This document shows, piece by piece, positions 12,201-24,216 of a stretch of 64,000 bases of DNA (positions within the stretch are counted from its first letter, which is position 1; each line of letters begins with the position of its first letter). This stretch comes from Nipponacmea schrenckii (taxonomy: Eukaryota; Mollusca; Gastropoda; Lottiidae): assembly GCA_030562195.1 (NCBI GenBank), contig CM060200.1, positions 24,591,023 through 24,655,022 on the forward strand, written 5' to 3'. The notes beneath the pieces are model-generated. The model saw only the letters and a program-made list of their open reading frames with translations, was not told where the DNA came from and did not search any database. Both the position numbers and the translations under genes were made by a program.

Positions 12201-13670
12201 TCTATAGTACATATGATTCAACATAGAAACATAAATATAAAATAAATATTAATACTTAAATATATACTAGTTGAGTTACAGATTTCATAAATTTTTCCCT
12301 CTGATTAGCATCATTCAATTGACTGTACTATAAAGTTATAAATTTTGTAAATTTAAAAATAGCGATGGCCCATCGTAATACGCCCACCATTGGCAGCCTT
12401 AGTTATTCGGGCTGTGGACAAGAGGTATCAGTAAATGCAATATTTTACAAGTGATCTGATAAAATGTCAAGCCTGGGCTTACTTGGTGATTTGATGAAGT
12501 TTAAATGTGATAGAATGGCCCATAAATCAATAGATATAACTTACTCAACTACTCTCATTATTTCAAAGACATTTTCTTTCAAGGGAAGCTACTCAAATGG
12601 AATACACAATATTTGCAAACCACAATATCATACAAAGAAAATAACATTCACAAAAAATTGAGCAAGGGCCATAAGGCACAATCTTTACTGAAAGTATTTT
12701 TTGTGTGTCTTATCAAAGCCTCATACTAAGTTTCATCAAATTTCATGAAGAAACCAGCCCTCTCTGTCTTGTAAACAATACATTCAACACGTTTTAAAGA
12801 ACAATAGCTCTATTAGATATGTTCGATTTGCCTGGCTTTCAATAGGGTACATCCTTAGGATGTAACAAATACACCAACTTTCATCAAAACACATCAAGAA
12901 CACAACTTCCTATCGTATTCACAAGAAATTTCTGAACAAAGTCAATAACTCAAAGTAAATATTTTTCGGTAAGCTAAATTTGCAATCGGTTTCTTCTTTG
13001 GGTAATTCAAAAGGCTCAAATCATTCTTTGTCAAAATCTATCAAGAAACCAGATCTCTATCAAGTCTACAAAACAATGAAAAGTGAACACGTTTTAAAGA
13101 ACAAGGCATATTAATATTTTTTGATTAGCTGATTTTCAATAGGGTCTATCCTTGGTTAACAAACTACACCAACTTTCATCAAATCCATCAAGAACACAGA
13201 CTCCTATCGTGTTCACAAGGAATTTTAGGACAAGGCAATTACTCATAGTAAATATTTTTGTTGTAAATTTGCATCGGTTTCTTTGGGTCATTACAACGAC
13301 TCATTCAAGTTTCATTAAATCCATCAAGAAATGTGGTCTCTATCGTGTTCACAACAATTGTGGCAGGTAGAGGACAGACAGACGGACAATACCAGATAGA
13401 CAGGCGGTCAAAGGCTTCATCCTTGGATGATTACAAACACTCACACCAAAGTTTCAAAATCCATCCAGAAACCTCTCTCTATCGTGTTCAAAAAAGCAAA
13501 AATTGTTTTTAAAAACAAGGGCAATAACTCATCAATTATTTTTCGATTTGTCTGATTTTCAATAGGCTTCATCCTTAGGTAATTACAAGCATTCACACCA
13601 AATTTCAAATTCCATTAAAATCCATCAAGAAACAGGATCTCTAAATCGTGTTCACAAAATTTGGACAACA

Positions 13671-13712
<42 letters not shown>

Positions 13713-15855
13713 GGACAGACAGACAGACTACAATATACGCCCACATTTATGTGTGGGCGTATAAAAATTGAGTAATAGATTTAACAAAGTTTTCCCTGAT
13801 TCTTAGGGCTCTATAAATAAATTCAGCTAGATTTAAACTCTGGTTAGCATCATTCATTAAACCCTTGTATATTTATTTGTAGTATAAAAAGCTTTACTCT
13901 GTGTTTGGTTAGTTATATGTTATGCCTTTTAGCCTGGAGAATTATATTTGGTGACAGCAGAATTTGAACTACTCGTAATTTGGTGGTGGTGGTAAATGAC
14001 GAGTTAACGTTCGATTCCAGCAATTGCTGATATCGCAAACTAGGTAGTTGCACTTTGGTGGTCGTTGGTAGTGGATTTAGAATCAATTGGATGATTAGGA
14101 AACAGTTGGTTTGGTGGTGGTTTGAGAAATCGTTCGATCTGATCGGAACGAATGTCATGGCGGTGAAACTCGGCCCTGGATGGTGTGGTGTGAGTGAATC
14201 AGTCTTCTACATTCTTCAAAAACTCGTTATGATCATGGTGGTTGTTGATTGTTGTTGGTTTGGTTTGGTTAGATTATCTGTCTTTGCTTGGAAGATACTC
14301 GAAATTTGCTCAGTTACGTAATATATACCCTGACTATGGAATGCCAAATGGAAAAAATACGACATGACAGCGTTATAAAAGTTAATAGGAGCCCCAGGAC
14401 CATAATATATAAAATCATAAAAGGCATATCATTCGAGCATAAGCAGTATTGTCTTCCCACAACACATCAGGACGTACAGTAACATACTCAATACTTGCTC
14501 ACTTCCATATCATAACACCCACATTATCTTTTACCCTTATTATGTTGAGTGGGGGTTACACCTACATGTCTGGAACTGTGCCTTCGCCACAATGTTAAAC
14601 CCTAAAATTCCTTACCTCTATTAAATTACTGGTTGCATACAACCATTTATCTGTTTTTCAGCCAATAGAATGTGAATATGGAGGAACTCCGGCCGAAAAT
14701 AAGCTAGAATGTAATTGCCCCCGTGGTAGGTCGGGCAATATATGTCAATTAAAAGGTAATACATGTAGTTGATATTCATCATAAAAGCATTTAAAGGGAA
14801 ATTATGTACTACACGATCTATTTTTGTCGCCTTGTGTGTCCTGACATCAAGAAACATAAAGTTAAAAGTCTAGATCCAGATTTGTCGGCTATCATGGCAA
14901 TTTCAAATTCTGTAGAATAATACATAATATACACAATGTCACAGTACTCAGATATTTTAAATCTAACATAACAAGGAAAGTTATCGACACCATAAAACAT
15001 GTCGGATTGCGCAGAGTGTCGGAAAACTCAGAAGTAATAGTAATAGTTATAGTGATATTGCGACCTGGATGTATCACTTGATTTACAATCTTGAGAGGGT
15101 AGTTCTTACTTTAATGCCTTGATATAGTGCCACACCTACGATTAAGCAACTTGACACCATCTGTTATATTTTCTATTTCAATCTTGTCTTTCAGTGTAAC
15201 CTTCAGCCCAATTTCAGTGATGTAGGTTAGAACTCAAATAAGCTTTTTCCATTGCATACAGCATTATGTCTCATTATAACAAGTAACGCTACATATAGAG
15301 TTTGCAGAAACCTATTTTACTTAATATTTATCATTTTCAGAGCCATTTCCAACTACTAGTGCCCCTGGATACTGGAATCTTAGATATGACGCATCAACAA
15401 GGGTAGAGGACACATCGGGATGCCAATCATTGTGCAGAGATCATGAAAGTAGATGCAACTACTATACGATGGAACCGCTTTCTGATCCGGGTTTTTTTTC
15501 TTGCAGAATAGAGTCAATTCCGTATATTGCAACTCTATCAGTGGCTAACTGTCGAGATGAATGTCAGCAAATTGCCCACTGTACTGCGGCGATGGATATT
15601 ACACATATACAACACGAAACACATAACTGCTTTTTGTTCCAGTTACCGGTGATCGAGGCCTACCAGACAGATCTAGAAGCATGTAAACTTTATTGTTTGC
15701 AAAATACGGCCTGTAAGTCCATGAGTTATTTAAATTGGGACGACGAATGTCTCCTGTATAACGATGTCATTGAAAACATAGCCGATACAAAAGCTATGAA
15801 TATACGAATTGGGGATAGGAATTATGCAGGTTACATTTCCAACAAAATACCATGA
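9268..15855 (+). CDS. Secreted PAN/apple - EGF - PAN/apple protein
   Basis: Three exons join in phase: 9268-9588 (107 codons, donor AAG|GTAAGC), 14662-14755 (acceptor TTTTTCAG, donor AAAAG|GTAATA) and 15341-15855 (acceptor ATTTTCAG), giving about 309 residues. Exon 1 encodes a signal peptide (MILIILMIFTQVLTVSG) and a Cys-rich apple/PAN-like module with the spaced CVYQCQQSSIC core. Exon 2 is almost exactly one short EGF-like module (CEYGGTPAENKLECNCPRG...C). Exon 3 has two further Cys-rich PAN-like stretches (CRDECQQIAHC and CKLYCLQNTAC). Such proteins are usually extracellular and bind glycans or proteins; mollusc mucus, matrix or lectin-like roles are possible, but none is shown. Exons matching domains, correct phase and a signal peptide make the model good. 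Intron 1 (5 kb) is full of repeats. An upstream 5' UTR exon was not identified. Confidence 0.78.
10040..11100. repeat. Dispersed GTCGGTAAAACGCGG motif cluster
   Basis: Short units of the form (G/C)GTCGGTAAAACGCGG(A/T)ATCGRTCG and GGTCGRTAAAA recur at irregular spacing roughly eight to ten times. Most lie inside the inverted-repeat element. They look like degenerate tandem units of roughly 60-120 bp. Confidence 0.55.
10936..11222. repeat. 172-bp period direct repeat, two units
   Basis: 10936-11050 and 11108-11222 are diverged direct copies: both carry GAAAATTGATAATTT, GACTTCCAAAATC, TTTCCTAG and a CCCCCGAA-containing end. The two are joined by a copy of the TCGGTAAAACG motif. Confidence 0.7.
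12370..13765 (+). repeat. Satellite-like element with GACA microsatellite and terminal hairpin
   Basis: Units of about 150/300 bp recur, recognisable by CGTTTTAAAGAACAA (12790, 13090), GATTTTCAATAGGGT, CATCAAGAAA and CTATCGTGTTCACAA. The last unit is followed by (GACA)n at about 13675-13730, then the perfect hairpin ACGCCCACA-TTTA-TGTGTGGGCGT. A second copy lies in the opposite orientation at 54945-55500. It sits inside intron 1 of the PAN/EGF gene. Confidence 0.75.
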
Positions 15856-15889
15856 TCAGATACACCATAAGTTTATTTCATTATATATC

Positions 15890-16650
15890 ACTTATACACA
15901 GCAAAAATGTTATTACCTTACGTGACATTAACCATCCTACTGCAAAGAAGGCCGTCAAGAGGTGATTTTTAGCAACCAAACCAGTAGAACTACTAACGTA
16001 CAATTATATAATAAGATTTATACTGGTACGTGTTTGTCCTAAAATTCATTCAATTTTCGAAAAGTTGCCACATTTTTAATTCAGCCTCGACAACCCCCCA
16101 CCCCCGTTCTTTTTAAATGTATAAGAAGGAAACTGATTGGACCAGAAAAAGATTTCGGATGGCGCAGAATGTCAGAATACTCATTATGAACCATCTTTTA
16201 ACTTTTTTAAAAAAATAATAACGATATTTTAACGCGGCAGGAGGACTCAGTAGCAGGGAGGACAAAGACACGGAACTTCAAATTAAAAAAATTATTTGAA
16301 ATAGATATAGCCAGTTGAACCTCCTTTCCTCACCCAAGAAGAGTGTTGGGTTTATTATCTGGAGCCATCGACGGTAACATCCCCTTCTCCTTCCTTAGAA
16401 TTTAACTGCTTCTTATTACAAATAGGCTAGTAATATAAAATCAGTATGATTTATAATCTTAATTTTTGTTGTTATAATAATTACAACCTTGCAACATATA
16501 ACGAAGACATGTTTAAATAGTATACTACAACCAAACTACTCCTTTAATTTTAAACCCTTTACTAGTATTGTTTTTTTTTTTACTTTAATCCAACCTGTAG
16601 TAAAATTATTTTAAGATTAGATATATGTTGCATAGTTGAAATCACAGTTG
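15890..16650. other. Spacer after the PAN/EGF gene
   Basis: No coding signal or repeat recognised; presumably includes the gene's 3' UTR. Confidence 0.5.
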
Positions 16651-16651
16651 T

Positions 16652-16712
16652 AAATGAAATGAATGGAGTTTTACGTACTACTTTTCTGCACCTTATGGGC
16701 TAATGAAGACGG
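16652..16712 (-). mobile_element. SINE tail fragment
   Basis: Matches the 3' part of the SINE at 4811-5089 in the same orientation (AATGAAATGAATGGAGTTTTAC, then TTCTGCACCTTATGGGCTAA). The tRNA-like head is absent, so this is a truncated copy. Confidence 0.8.
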
Positions 16713-17404
16713 AAAATAACAGTTGTCAATAAAACAATATAAATAAATTACTAAAACACAGTTCGCAACATCTCGCCCTTCTCTGAACACTTATCCATCT
16801 TTCAATTCAATTGTATTAAATTTAATAATTGTATTATTAATGTATTATATGTGTTTTGATTATGAATAAATTCTGAACATGGTCAATCACGACAATTGTT
16901 ATCATGTCTCATGCTGTGGTTGTTCCTTAAATCCAATCCTGATGTGTCGATGTATCTCGACTTCCATTTTCCGTCGGACGTTTTTTTACTTCCAATTCTT
17001 CTGACGCCACTTTACCTTTTCTGGGCACTTATTATGATTCTTCGTGACTCCTTTGTTTTATTCATATTTCTGGGTTTAAAAATCGGAACATTTTTAACCT
17101 GGTTTGAACCGTGTGCTTTGCATCTTTGAAGATGAATACCAAGAATAAGTACTAAAGAAAGCTCTGATAAACAACTCGTCGTTAATACAGCCATTTTAAT
17201 AAATACATATAATACATGAAATACGACTTCACACTTGGAATGTATCTTTTGTTTGAATTTGTTGTATAGGTTGTATGATAGTCTTATTCAATTAAATTCT
17301 ATGTCAGATGGTTCTTTACACCTCCGAGAGATAGCGAGATTCCGCCGAGAGCGAAACTTCCTAGAGTACAAATAGGCTTATTAAGGAATAACGTCCAGCA
17401 GACC

Positions 17405-18600
17405 TAGACTAATTCAGCAAACATGCTCATGGTCCACGAAATTGTTCTTTTTTTCGTAATAACACATATCCAAATCAAAGCATAGATTATCAATAATAAA
17501 CATGAATACTCAATTAATTAATTAATTGCTTGAGCACAAGTATATAAGCATTGAATATTTTAATATCTAAATTTTATATTGTTCACACAAAATTGTAAGT
17601 ATATTTTTATCTTAAAGACACATTTTTTTTCCTTTTTTCCGAACCCTTCCCAATCAATAAATTTTTTTTATCAATTCAGAATATTCATTAGGTTCCCTCT
17701 GACCTAAAAAATTCAGGAACGCGCCAAATTTATCTAATCTGTTGTAATAAATAATATACCTAGACCAATTAGAGCAAATTTATGTATGGTCCGCGAAATT
17801 GTTCGTTTCATCCTAATAATATATTCAAATCAATATGAATACTTAATTAATTTATTGCTTGAGCACAAGTATATAAGCATTGAATATTTTAATATCTAAA
17901 TTTTATATTGTTCACACAAAATTGTAAGTATATTTTTATCTTAAAGACACATTTTTTTTCCTTTTTTCCGAACCCTTCCCCATCAAAAAAAATTGTTTAT
18001 CAATTCAGAATATTCATTAAGTTCCCTCTGACCTAAAAAATTCAGGAACGCGCCAAATTTATCTAATCTGTTGTAATAAATAATATACCTAGACCAATTA
18101 GAGCAAATTTATGTATGGTCCGCGAAATTGTTCGTTTCATCCTAATAATATATTCAAATCAATATGAATACTTAATTAATTAATTGCTTGAGCACAAGTA
18201 TATAAGCATTGAATATTTTAATATCTAAATTTTATATTGTTCACACAAAATTGTAAGTATATTTTTATCTTAAAGACACATTTTTTTCCCCTTTTTTCCG
18301 AACCCTTCCCAATCAATAAATTTTTTTTATCAATTCAGAATATTCATTAGGTTCCCTCTGACCTAAAAAATTCAGGAACGCGCCAAATTTATCTAATCTG
18401 TTGTAATAAATAATATACCTAGACCAATTAGAGCAAATTTATGTATGGTCCGCGAAATTGTTCGTTTCATCCTAATAATATATTCAAATCAATATGAATA
18501 CTTAATAAATTAATTGTTTGAGCACTAGTATATAAGCATCGAAGATTTTAATTATTGTGTTGTTCAAACAAAATTGTAAGTATATATATTTCCGTACAGA
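17405..18600. repeat. 329-bp tandem array, about 3.5 units
   Basis: The anchor TTG(C/T)TTGAGCAC recurs at 17526, 17855, 18184 and 18514, a period of 329-330 bp. The middle units are almost identical over their full length (for example GGTTCCCTCTGACCTAAAAA and GGAACGCGCCAAATTTATC). The first and last partial units are more diverged, as expected for an array that grew by unequal exchange in its middle. No coding frame. Confidence 0.92.
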
Positions 18601-19520
18601 CTTTTGATTTATGTGGTTTATGATTTTTATACATGTTTAAGATGAAAGCAACGCGCTCAAACCCATACAGGGCAGTAACTAAGGTCCCTTTCTTTAAAAC
18701 AAAATATTTTTTGGTACATTTTCCATGATGACTTGTCTCATTTGCTTTACGGAAATCTTGTAGGAAACGTCAGACATCGTGCGGTGGTCGCTAGAAAAGC
18801 CAGGCGCACATGCGAGTCATGGGGCAGTCGACAACTTTCGTGTACTTTATATTTTTTTTGGTCATTAATCAAACGTGTTTGATAATATTTCCAAAAAATG
18901 AACAAACGCTTGCGTGCGAGTAACGAAAGCTATCTGCTACATCTCTCTACGCATGCGTGAAACTCATGTTAAATCTAGTCGTAGGTTTCGTATGCTTATC
19001 TTTTGCAATGATTCTCCGAGACTCAAGGCTCTATCTAATTCTGTGGGAACATCAAATGATGTGCTGAAAGAAGGTTTCGACTAAAATTGTTATTAAAGAT
19101 TAACTTGGAGAACCCAATATGTCAATGATCATTGAGAGGGTTAAAATTGGTGCAGGGCAGAGGGTCATCACAGGCCAAGGTCAAGGTATGCAAGCCCTCG
19201 AAGTTTTCTAATGTTTGATCGGAATAAAAATTTAATTAAAAAAAAAAAAAAAATCCGAATTTTATTTTGACTTTTTCTTAAGTTATATTCACAATTCCGG
19301 ACGTGAATTGACGTTTCAGGATCAACAGTGACTGGTGTTCACAATCAAACGACTATCAACCTGTAAGTTTTGAGCTCGATCGAATATGTTTATAGAAGTT
19401 TTATATAAGTCAGCGACAAAAGATCGAATACGAAAATTCGTTATATGCAGCCCCTTAGCAATTAGTATAATTATATAATGCAGTAGGTTTTTTCGCTAAT
19501 GCCATCAAAGATGCGGACAC
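18600..19520. other. Spacer upstream of the CAP gene
   Basis: No gene recognised. A poly-A run lies near 19239-19252. An upstream non-coding exon of the CAP gene could be here, because the first coding exon seems to begin at an acceptor. Confidence 0.5.
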
Positions 19521-19563
19521 AATGTATGTTAGAAATTTATTGTTTTTTCTTTTAAAGAGGAAA

Positions 19564-20661
19564 ATGATAGTAAAAGTTGTATTATTGTGTTTGTTTGTCT
19601 TTGGAGTTTACTGTGAAAGTATTAAAGATGTAGCTCTGAATACCCACAATGCATTTCGCAGAAAAGAGAATGTAGATTTGCCAGACATGGTAAGTATGAC
19701 GAATGGATATCAATAATATTAGTATTTTATCAATAAAAACAATACGGATATAGTAGACAAGAATAGGTAAATTTGTGAAGTGATTCTGTTTTGCAGATGA
19801 ATGGATCGGTCTGACAACAGAAGTCGCTTTTAAAAACAGTTGATATGATCACATTTTTTGTGGAATCTTGAGCAAGGTCTACTTTTACGGTTGAAGTAAA
19901 ACGAGCTGTCGGTATTTTAATAATCAGTAATGACAGGTGACCTCCAGTAGGTCAGTCTGACATGCGGTTTTCTTAGTAGGTTAGGCGCTTCTCATCTCGC
20001 CAAAGGATCTTGTTTGAATGGGCCAAGACTTACTTGCTTACAGTGATAAGGGCACAAAGTATTTTAGTCACAGTAATACGGGCACAGGGTATTTTGGTAG
20101 CAGAAATACGGGCACAAGATCATAGTACCAAGGTTGGGTTAGGGACCCGTATTACTGTGAGTACCTTGTGACCGCTTTAATGTGACCTTAGTATCTTAAT
20201 ATGATCAGAATACCTTGTGTTTGTATGACTATATTCCGATGACCAAATTTCTACTACCAACTTAACTACAACAATATGCCACCTTCGGCAGATACAAACG
20301 TTATAGAACCTAGATATATTTGCCGATGTACTGCCATAATTACCTTTGCTACAAACCGTTATCCATGTCCACTGACTCAGTCCTAAGCTCTATATTTCAT
20401 CTTTTAACTGTTGTGTGTTTGTAGAAATGGGATGATGATGTGGCTGCTATTGCAACTGATTATGCTGAAAAATGTATTTTTAAACATAGCTATATATCTG
20501 GGCTTGGGATGAATATTGCGTTAAATGTCGATCCTAGTTCAACTGTCAACGAACGCGTAAATAAACTTATTAGTTTGTGGGTTGAAAGCGGGAAGAAGTT
20601 GAAAGATAACGCATGGTCTTGTTGTTCATGGCAAAAATTAGAATGCTGTCAATATAAACAG
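19564..20661 (+). CDS. CAP/SCP-domain secreted protein (CRISP/antigen 5/PR-1 family), 3' end not found
   Basis: Exon 19564-19689 encodes a signal peptide (MIVKVVLLCLFVFGVYC) and the first CAP helix with the typical LNTHNAFRRK and LPDM segments. Exon 20425-20661 continues in phase 0 with KWDDDVAAIATDYAEKC...HS and GMNIALN, all standard CAP landmarks: the HNxxR motif, the 'W(D/N)xxLAxxAxxYAxxC' region and the first His. I start at 19564 and not at the upstream in-frame ATG 19522, because TTTTTTCTTTTAAAG just before it looks like an acceptor and the signal peptide then begins cleanly. Donors follow both exons (ATG|GTAAGT, CAG|GTAAAC). The conserved C-terminal part of the CAP fold with the second His/Glu is not visible before the gap at 23717, so the gene is either broken by the repeat insertions, continued in the gap, or a remnant. 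The second exon has an unusual Cys cluster (SCCSWQKLECCQ). Confidence 0.75.
20041..20158. repeat. 30-bp tandem repeat with inverted unit, in CAP intron
   Basis: CAGTGATAAGGGCACA, CAGTAATACGGGCACA and CAGAAATACGGGCACA start at 20041, 20071 and 20101, a 30-bp period. The next unit-like sequence, GGGACCCGTATTACTG (about 20141-20157), is in inverted orientation. Confidence 0.75.
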
Positions 20662-20992
20662 GTAAACGAAGTTTGTCTGAATTTTGTTCTTTGTAAAATT
20701 TTGGAATCATAAGATGGTGGTTATGTTTATAATTTTTTTTTAATCTAGAAAATCCGAACCTTTTTGACGTTGCAATTCCAATTACATGTTTGCCCGGGCA
20801 ATAAGAAGGTTTAGATTGATATAATTGGTGAGTTAAAGAACGTGAGATTTTTTTAAAAAATTATACTAGTTTTTAGTGTTTTTCTGAATGCCTTACAATG
20901 ATACAAAAGCACGTTACAGCTATTCGTATCTTAGGTATAAGTCAGTTATAGTAGCTATACCAATGTAACAATAGAGAAAACCTTTACCGGCT

Positions 20993-21715
20993 ATTTAAGC
21001 AATAAACGGTCACCCTATGGCGGTTATGATTAATTTTCCATCCAACCTTTGTCCTGATATACGACCATAACCGCCATCGGGTGACCGTTTTTTGCTTATA
21101 TTTACGTTTTCAAAACCTGTCACCACTTAAAATCCTTCTCTTTGCGTGGAAATTTCATATTACCCGCCTTCTTTGCTCAAGTTGAGCTTATTAATGGGAT
21201 AGCCATTTTCTTTTCGTCAGAATACGGGAAAGCTCTCAAAATGTAAAAAAAAAAAATTTTATCTCATTTTTATGTTTAATCTTTCTTAATCAATTCATTT
21301 ATCAATAAATAAATAACATTTTGGTATGAATTCCAACTTATACGATGAAAAAAAAAACAAAATCTCAAAATTTATTGAACGCGGATACAATTGAACAGCG
21401 AAAGGTGATTAGGATAGTCCCGACCGCGTGTAATCAAGTAAACAAGTTGGGAGTTGAGAAATGAAAGAAACTATAAAAAAAACAATCTAAAGGAAGGCCT
21501 GCTCCATATGTTAATAGGTGCCCACAGTTTACACTCGATTCGAATTTTCAGTTAAAGTGTAGTTTTTATAAACTTAATATTAAACAAAGGAACTGCAGTT
21601 TTAGGCTCTTAAAACTGAAGCGAGTAACTAGGTCAAATGGGTTAACGACTATGGCCTCTCAGGATTGAGTTCTAGGCCTATCGAATTTTGCCAATCATTT
21701 TTTAATGAAATAGGG
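20993..21715. repeat. Palindrome-headed repeat, copy A
   Basis: Starts with an inverted repeat, 20996-21098: TAAGCAATAAACGGTCACCC ... and its complement ending TTGCTTA. About 600 bp follow that are clearly homologous, in the same orientation, to 22157-22770. The palindrome is shortened on its left arm compared with copy B, as if part of the arm was deleted. Confidence 0.85.
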
Positions 21716-21989
21716 CTGGAAGTATTAGATTGGCTTTTGCTAATGGAAATGTCAACATTTGAAAACAAACAAATATATATTTTATGATTTTATAAGATAT
21801 AAGATTGGAATTATATGTTCAAGCGTGAATCTGACCGACCTTAATGGCGTGACGGCCATGTTTGTTTACATTGGTAACCGTGAATTACTACGCTCAATGT
21901 TTTGGTGATGAGGCAATGGTAGTTATTGTTTCATAAACGCCACACGTATTAACATTAGTCCTTTGGGGAGAAAAAAGGGCAATTGTAAA

Positions 21990-22780
21990 TATTTAAGCAA
22001 TAAACGGTCACCCTATGGCGGTTATGGTCGTATATCAGAACAAAGGTTGGATGGAAAATTGAATGAATGCGCGTTAGCACATTTATGATTAATTTTCCAT
22101 CCAACCTTTGTCTGATATTCGACCATAACCGCCATAGGCTGACCGTTTATTGCTTATATTTACATTTTCAAAACCTGTCACCACGACAAATTCTACTCTT
22201 TGCGTGAAAGTTTCATATTACCCGCCTTTGTCGCTGGAGTTGATCTTGTTAATGGAATAGCCATTTTCTTTTTGTCAAAATATAGTTCGCGGGGGAAAGC
22301 TCTCAAAATGTAAGAAAAAACAATGTTTATCTCAATTTTATGTTTAATCTTTATAAATCAATTCATTTATCAATAAATATAAAACATTTTGGTATGAATT
22401 CCGACTTTTACGATGAAAAGCAACAAAATCATGAAATGTAATGAACGCGGATACAATTGAACAACGGAGAAGTGATTCGGCTAGACCTGACCGCATGTAA
22501 ACAAGTAGGAAAGTTGAGAAAATGAAAGAAACTATAAAGACCAATCTAGAAGAAGGCCCGCTCCATATGTTGATAGGTGACCACAGTTTACACTCAATTC
22601 AGTTAATTTTCAGTAAAAGTATAGTATTTTGAAACTTAATATTAAACAATCCATAAACCTGCACTTTTAGGCTCTCAAACTGAAGCGAGTAACTAGGTCA
22701 AATGGGTCTACGGCGATGGCCAGTACACTCAGACCTAATTCGATTGAGTTCTATCGCATTTTGCAAATTATTTTTGTATG
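21990..22780. repeat. Palindrome-headed repeat, copy B
   Basis: The palindrome 21993-22156 has arms of about 70 bp (TAAGCAATAAACGGTCACCC ... GGTTGGATGGAAAATT) around a loop of about 20 bp, then a body homologous to copy A. Copies A and B lie about 1 kb apart in direct orientation, so the pair is a tandem-type duplication of a whole foldback-containing unit. Confidence 0.87.
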
Positions 22781-22789
22781 AGACTTGGA

Positions 22790-23716
22790 GAAAAACAATA
22801 ACTTTTTAAAATTAAAAAATTAACATTAAAAAGGAATTTACGTTCAAGCCCTGAAGTGACGAAATCAATAGCGCGAGGCCATGTTTATTTTTTAACTTCT
22901 TTAAGAAGTTTTGCCCTTTTGGGTTATGCAGTTTTGGCTCATAAAACCACACGTATTAACTTTCAATGGAATGCTAAGGTAAAAGTCTTTTGAAATGCCA
23001 TGTAATGTGAAACTAATTTTAAAATATTTTTTTTTAACCCGTTTTTAAAAGTATTGTTTTTTTATATTTTTAAGGGTTTTTTTTTTGGAAAAGGATTATG
23101 AAACCTTTATTTGGAACTCTTAAAATATTCTTTTTTTTTTCCGTTTAAAAAAGGTTTATTTTTGGTTGTTTGGGAAATACGACTAAGGGTATGGGTATTC
23201 TGTATGTCGTGGAGGTTTTTTTTTCTTGTGTTTATAGCAAGGGATGTTTTTTCATATCCCTTTAATATTTTTCAATTTGATATTTTAACTTATCGAAACG
23301 ATTGTTACAAATTTAAAAAAACCCAGCAGAATATACCATACAGTTGCTTTCAGCATTTAATTTGTGTTAATGATAATAATGATAATAATAAGTTGTTTCG
23401 TACGTACAATATCTGAGTTGTTATGTAACAGGACGTTACACATACGTCATGTAATAATAAAAATTGTATATCTTATATAGCGCATACCTATATACATTCA
23501 ACATTTCAACTCAATTCACATTGATTAGACAATAATAAAAATAAAATAAAGACATAAGAATCTGATCAAAATGATAGTAATTAATAGCATAGTGGTCCGA
23601 CGGCATTGTGCGATCTAAAGTTTATCAAGCTACTGATCTGAAGATCTTGTATCATCTAATCCAGCAAATGACCTATCTTATGCGTGTCCTCCTTTATATT
23701 CTTATTTTATGAATCC
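22790..23716. other. Spacer up to the second gap
   Basis: Very T-rich low-complexity DNA (23010-23240) followed by AT-rich sequence. Nothing coding recognised; missing CAP exons were looked for and not seen. Confidence 0.5.
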
Positions 23717-24216
23717 NNNNNNNNNNNNNNNNNNNNNNNNNNNNNNNNNNNNNNNNNNNNNNNNNNNNNNNNNNNNNNNNNNNNNNNNNNNNNNNNNNNN
23801 NNNNNNNNNNNNNNNNNNNNNNNNNNNNNNNNNNNNNNNNNNNNNNNNNNNNNNNNNNNNNNNNNNNNNNNNNNNNNNNNNNNNNNNNNNNNNNNNNNNN
23901 NNNNNNNNNNNNNNNNNNNNNNNNNNNNNNNNNNNNNNNNNNNNNNNNNNNNNNNNNNNNNNNNNNNNNNNNNNNNNNNNNNNNNNNNNNNNNNNNNNNN
24001 NNNNNNNNNNNNNNNNNNNNNNNNNNNNNNNNNNNNNNNNNNNNNNNNNNNNNNNNNNNNNNNNNNNNNNNNNNNNNNNNNNNNNNNNNNNNNNNNNNNN
24101 NNNNNNNNNNNNNNNNNNNNNNNNNNNNNNNNNNNNNNNNNNNNNNNNNNNNNNNNNNNNNNNNNNNNNNNNNNNNNNNNNNNNNNNNNNNNNNNNNNNN
24201 NNNNNNNNNNNNNNNN
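23717..24216. other. Assembly gap, 500 N
   Basis: Exactly 500 N, a placeholder of the same size as the first gap. Its right edge lies inside a copy of the Gypsy LTR. Confidence 0.99.

Noticed and set aside
13675..13730. Possible CRISPR-like short regular repeat
   Set aside because: It is a (GACA)n microsatellite in a eukaryotic genome, with no spacers.
19522..19563. Earlier ATG for the CAP gene
   Set aside because: It would place 14 mostly hydrophobic and basic residues before a clean signal peptide, and an acceptor-like TTTTCTTTTAAAG lies between.
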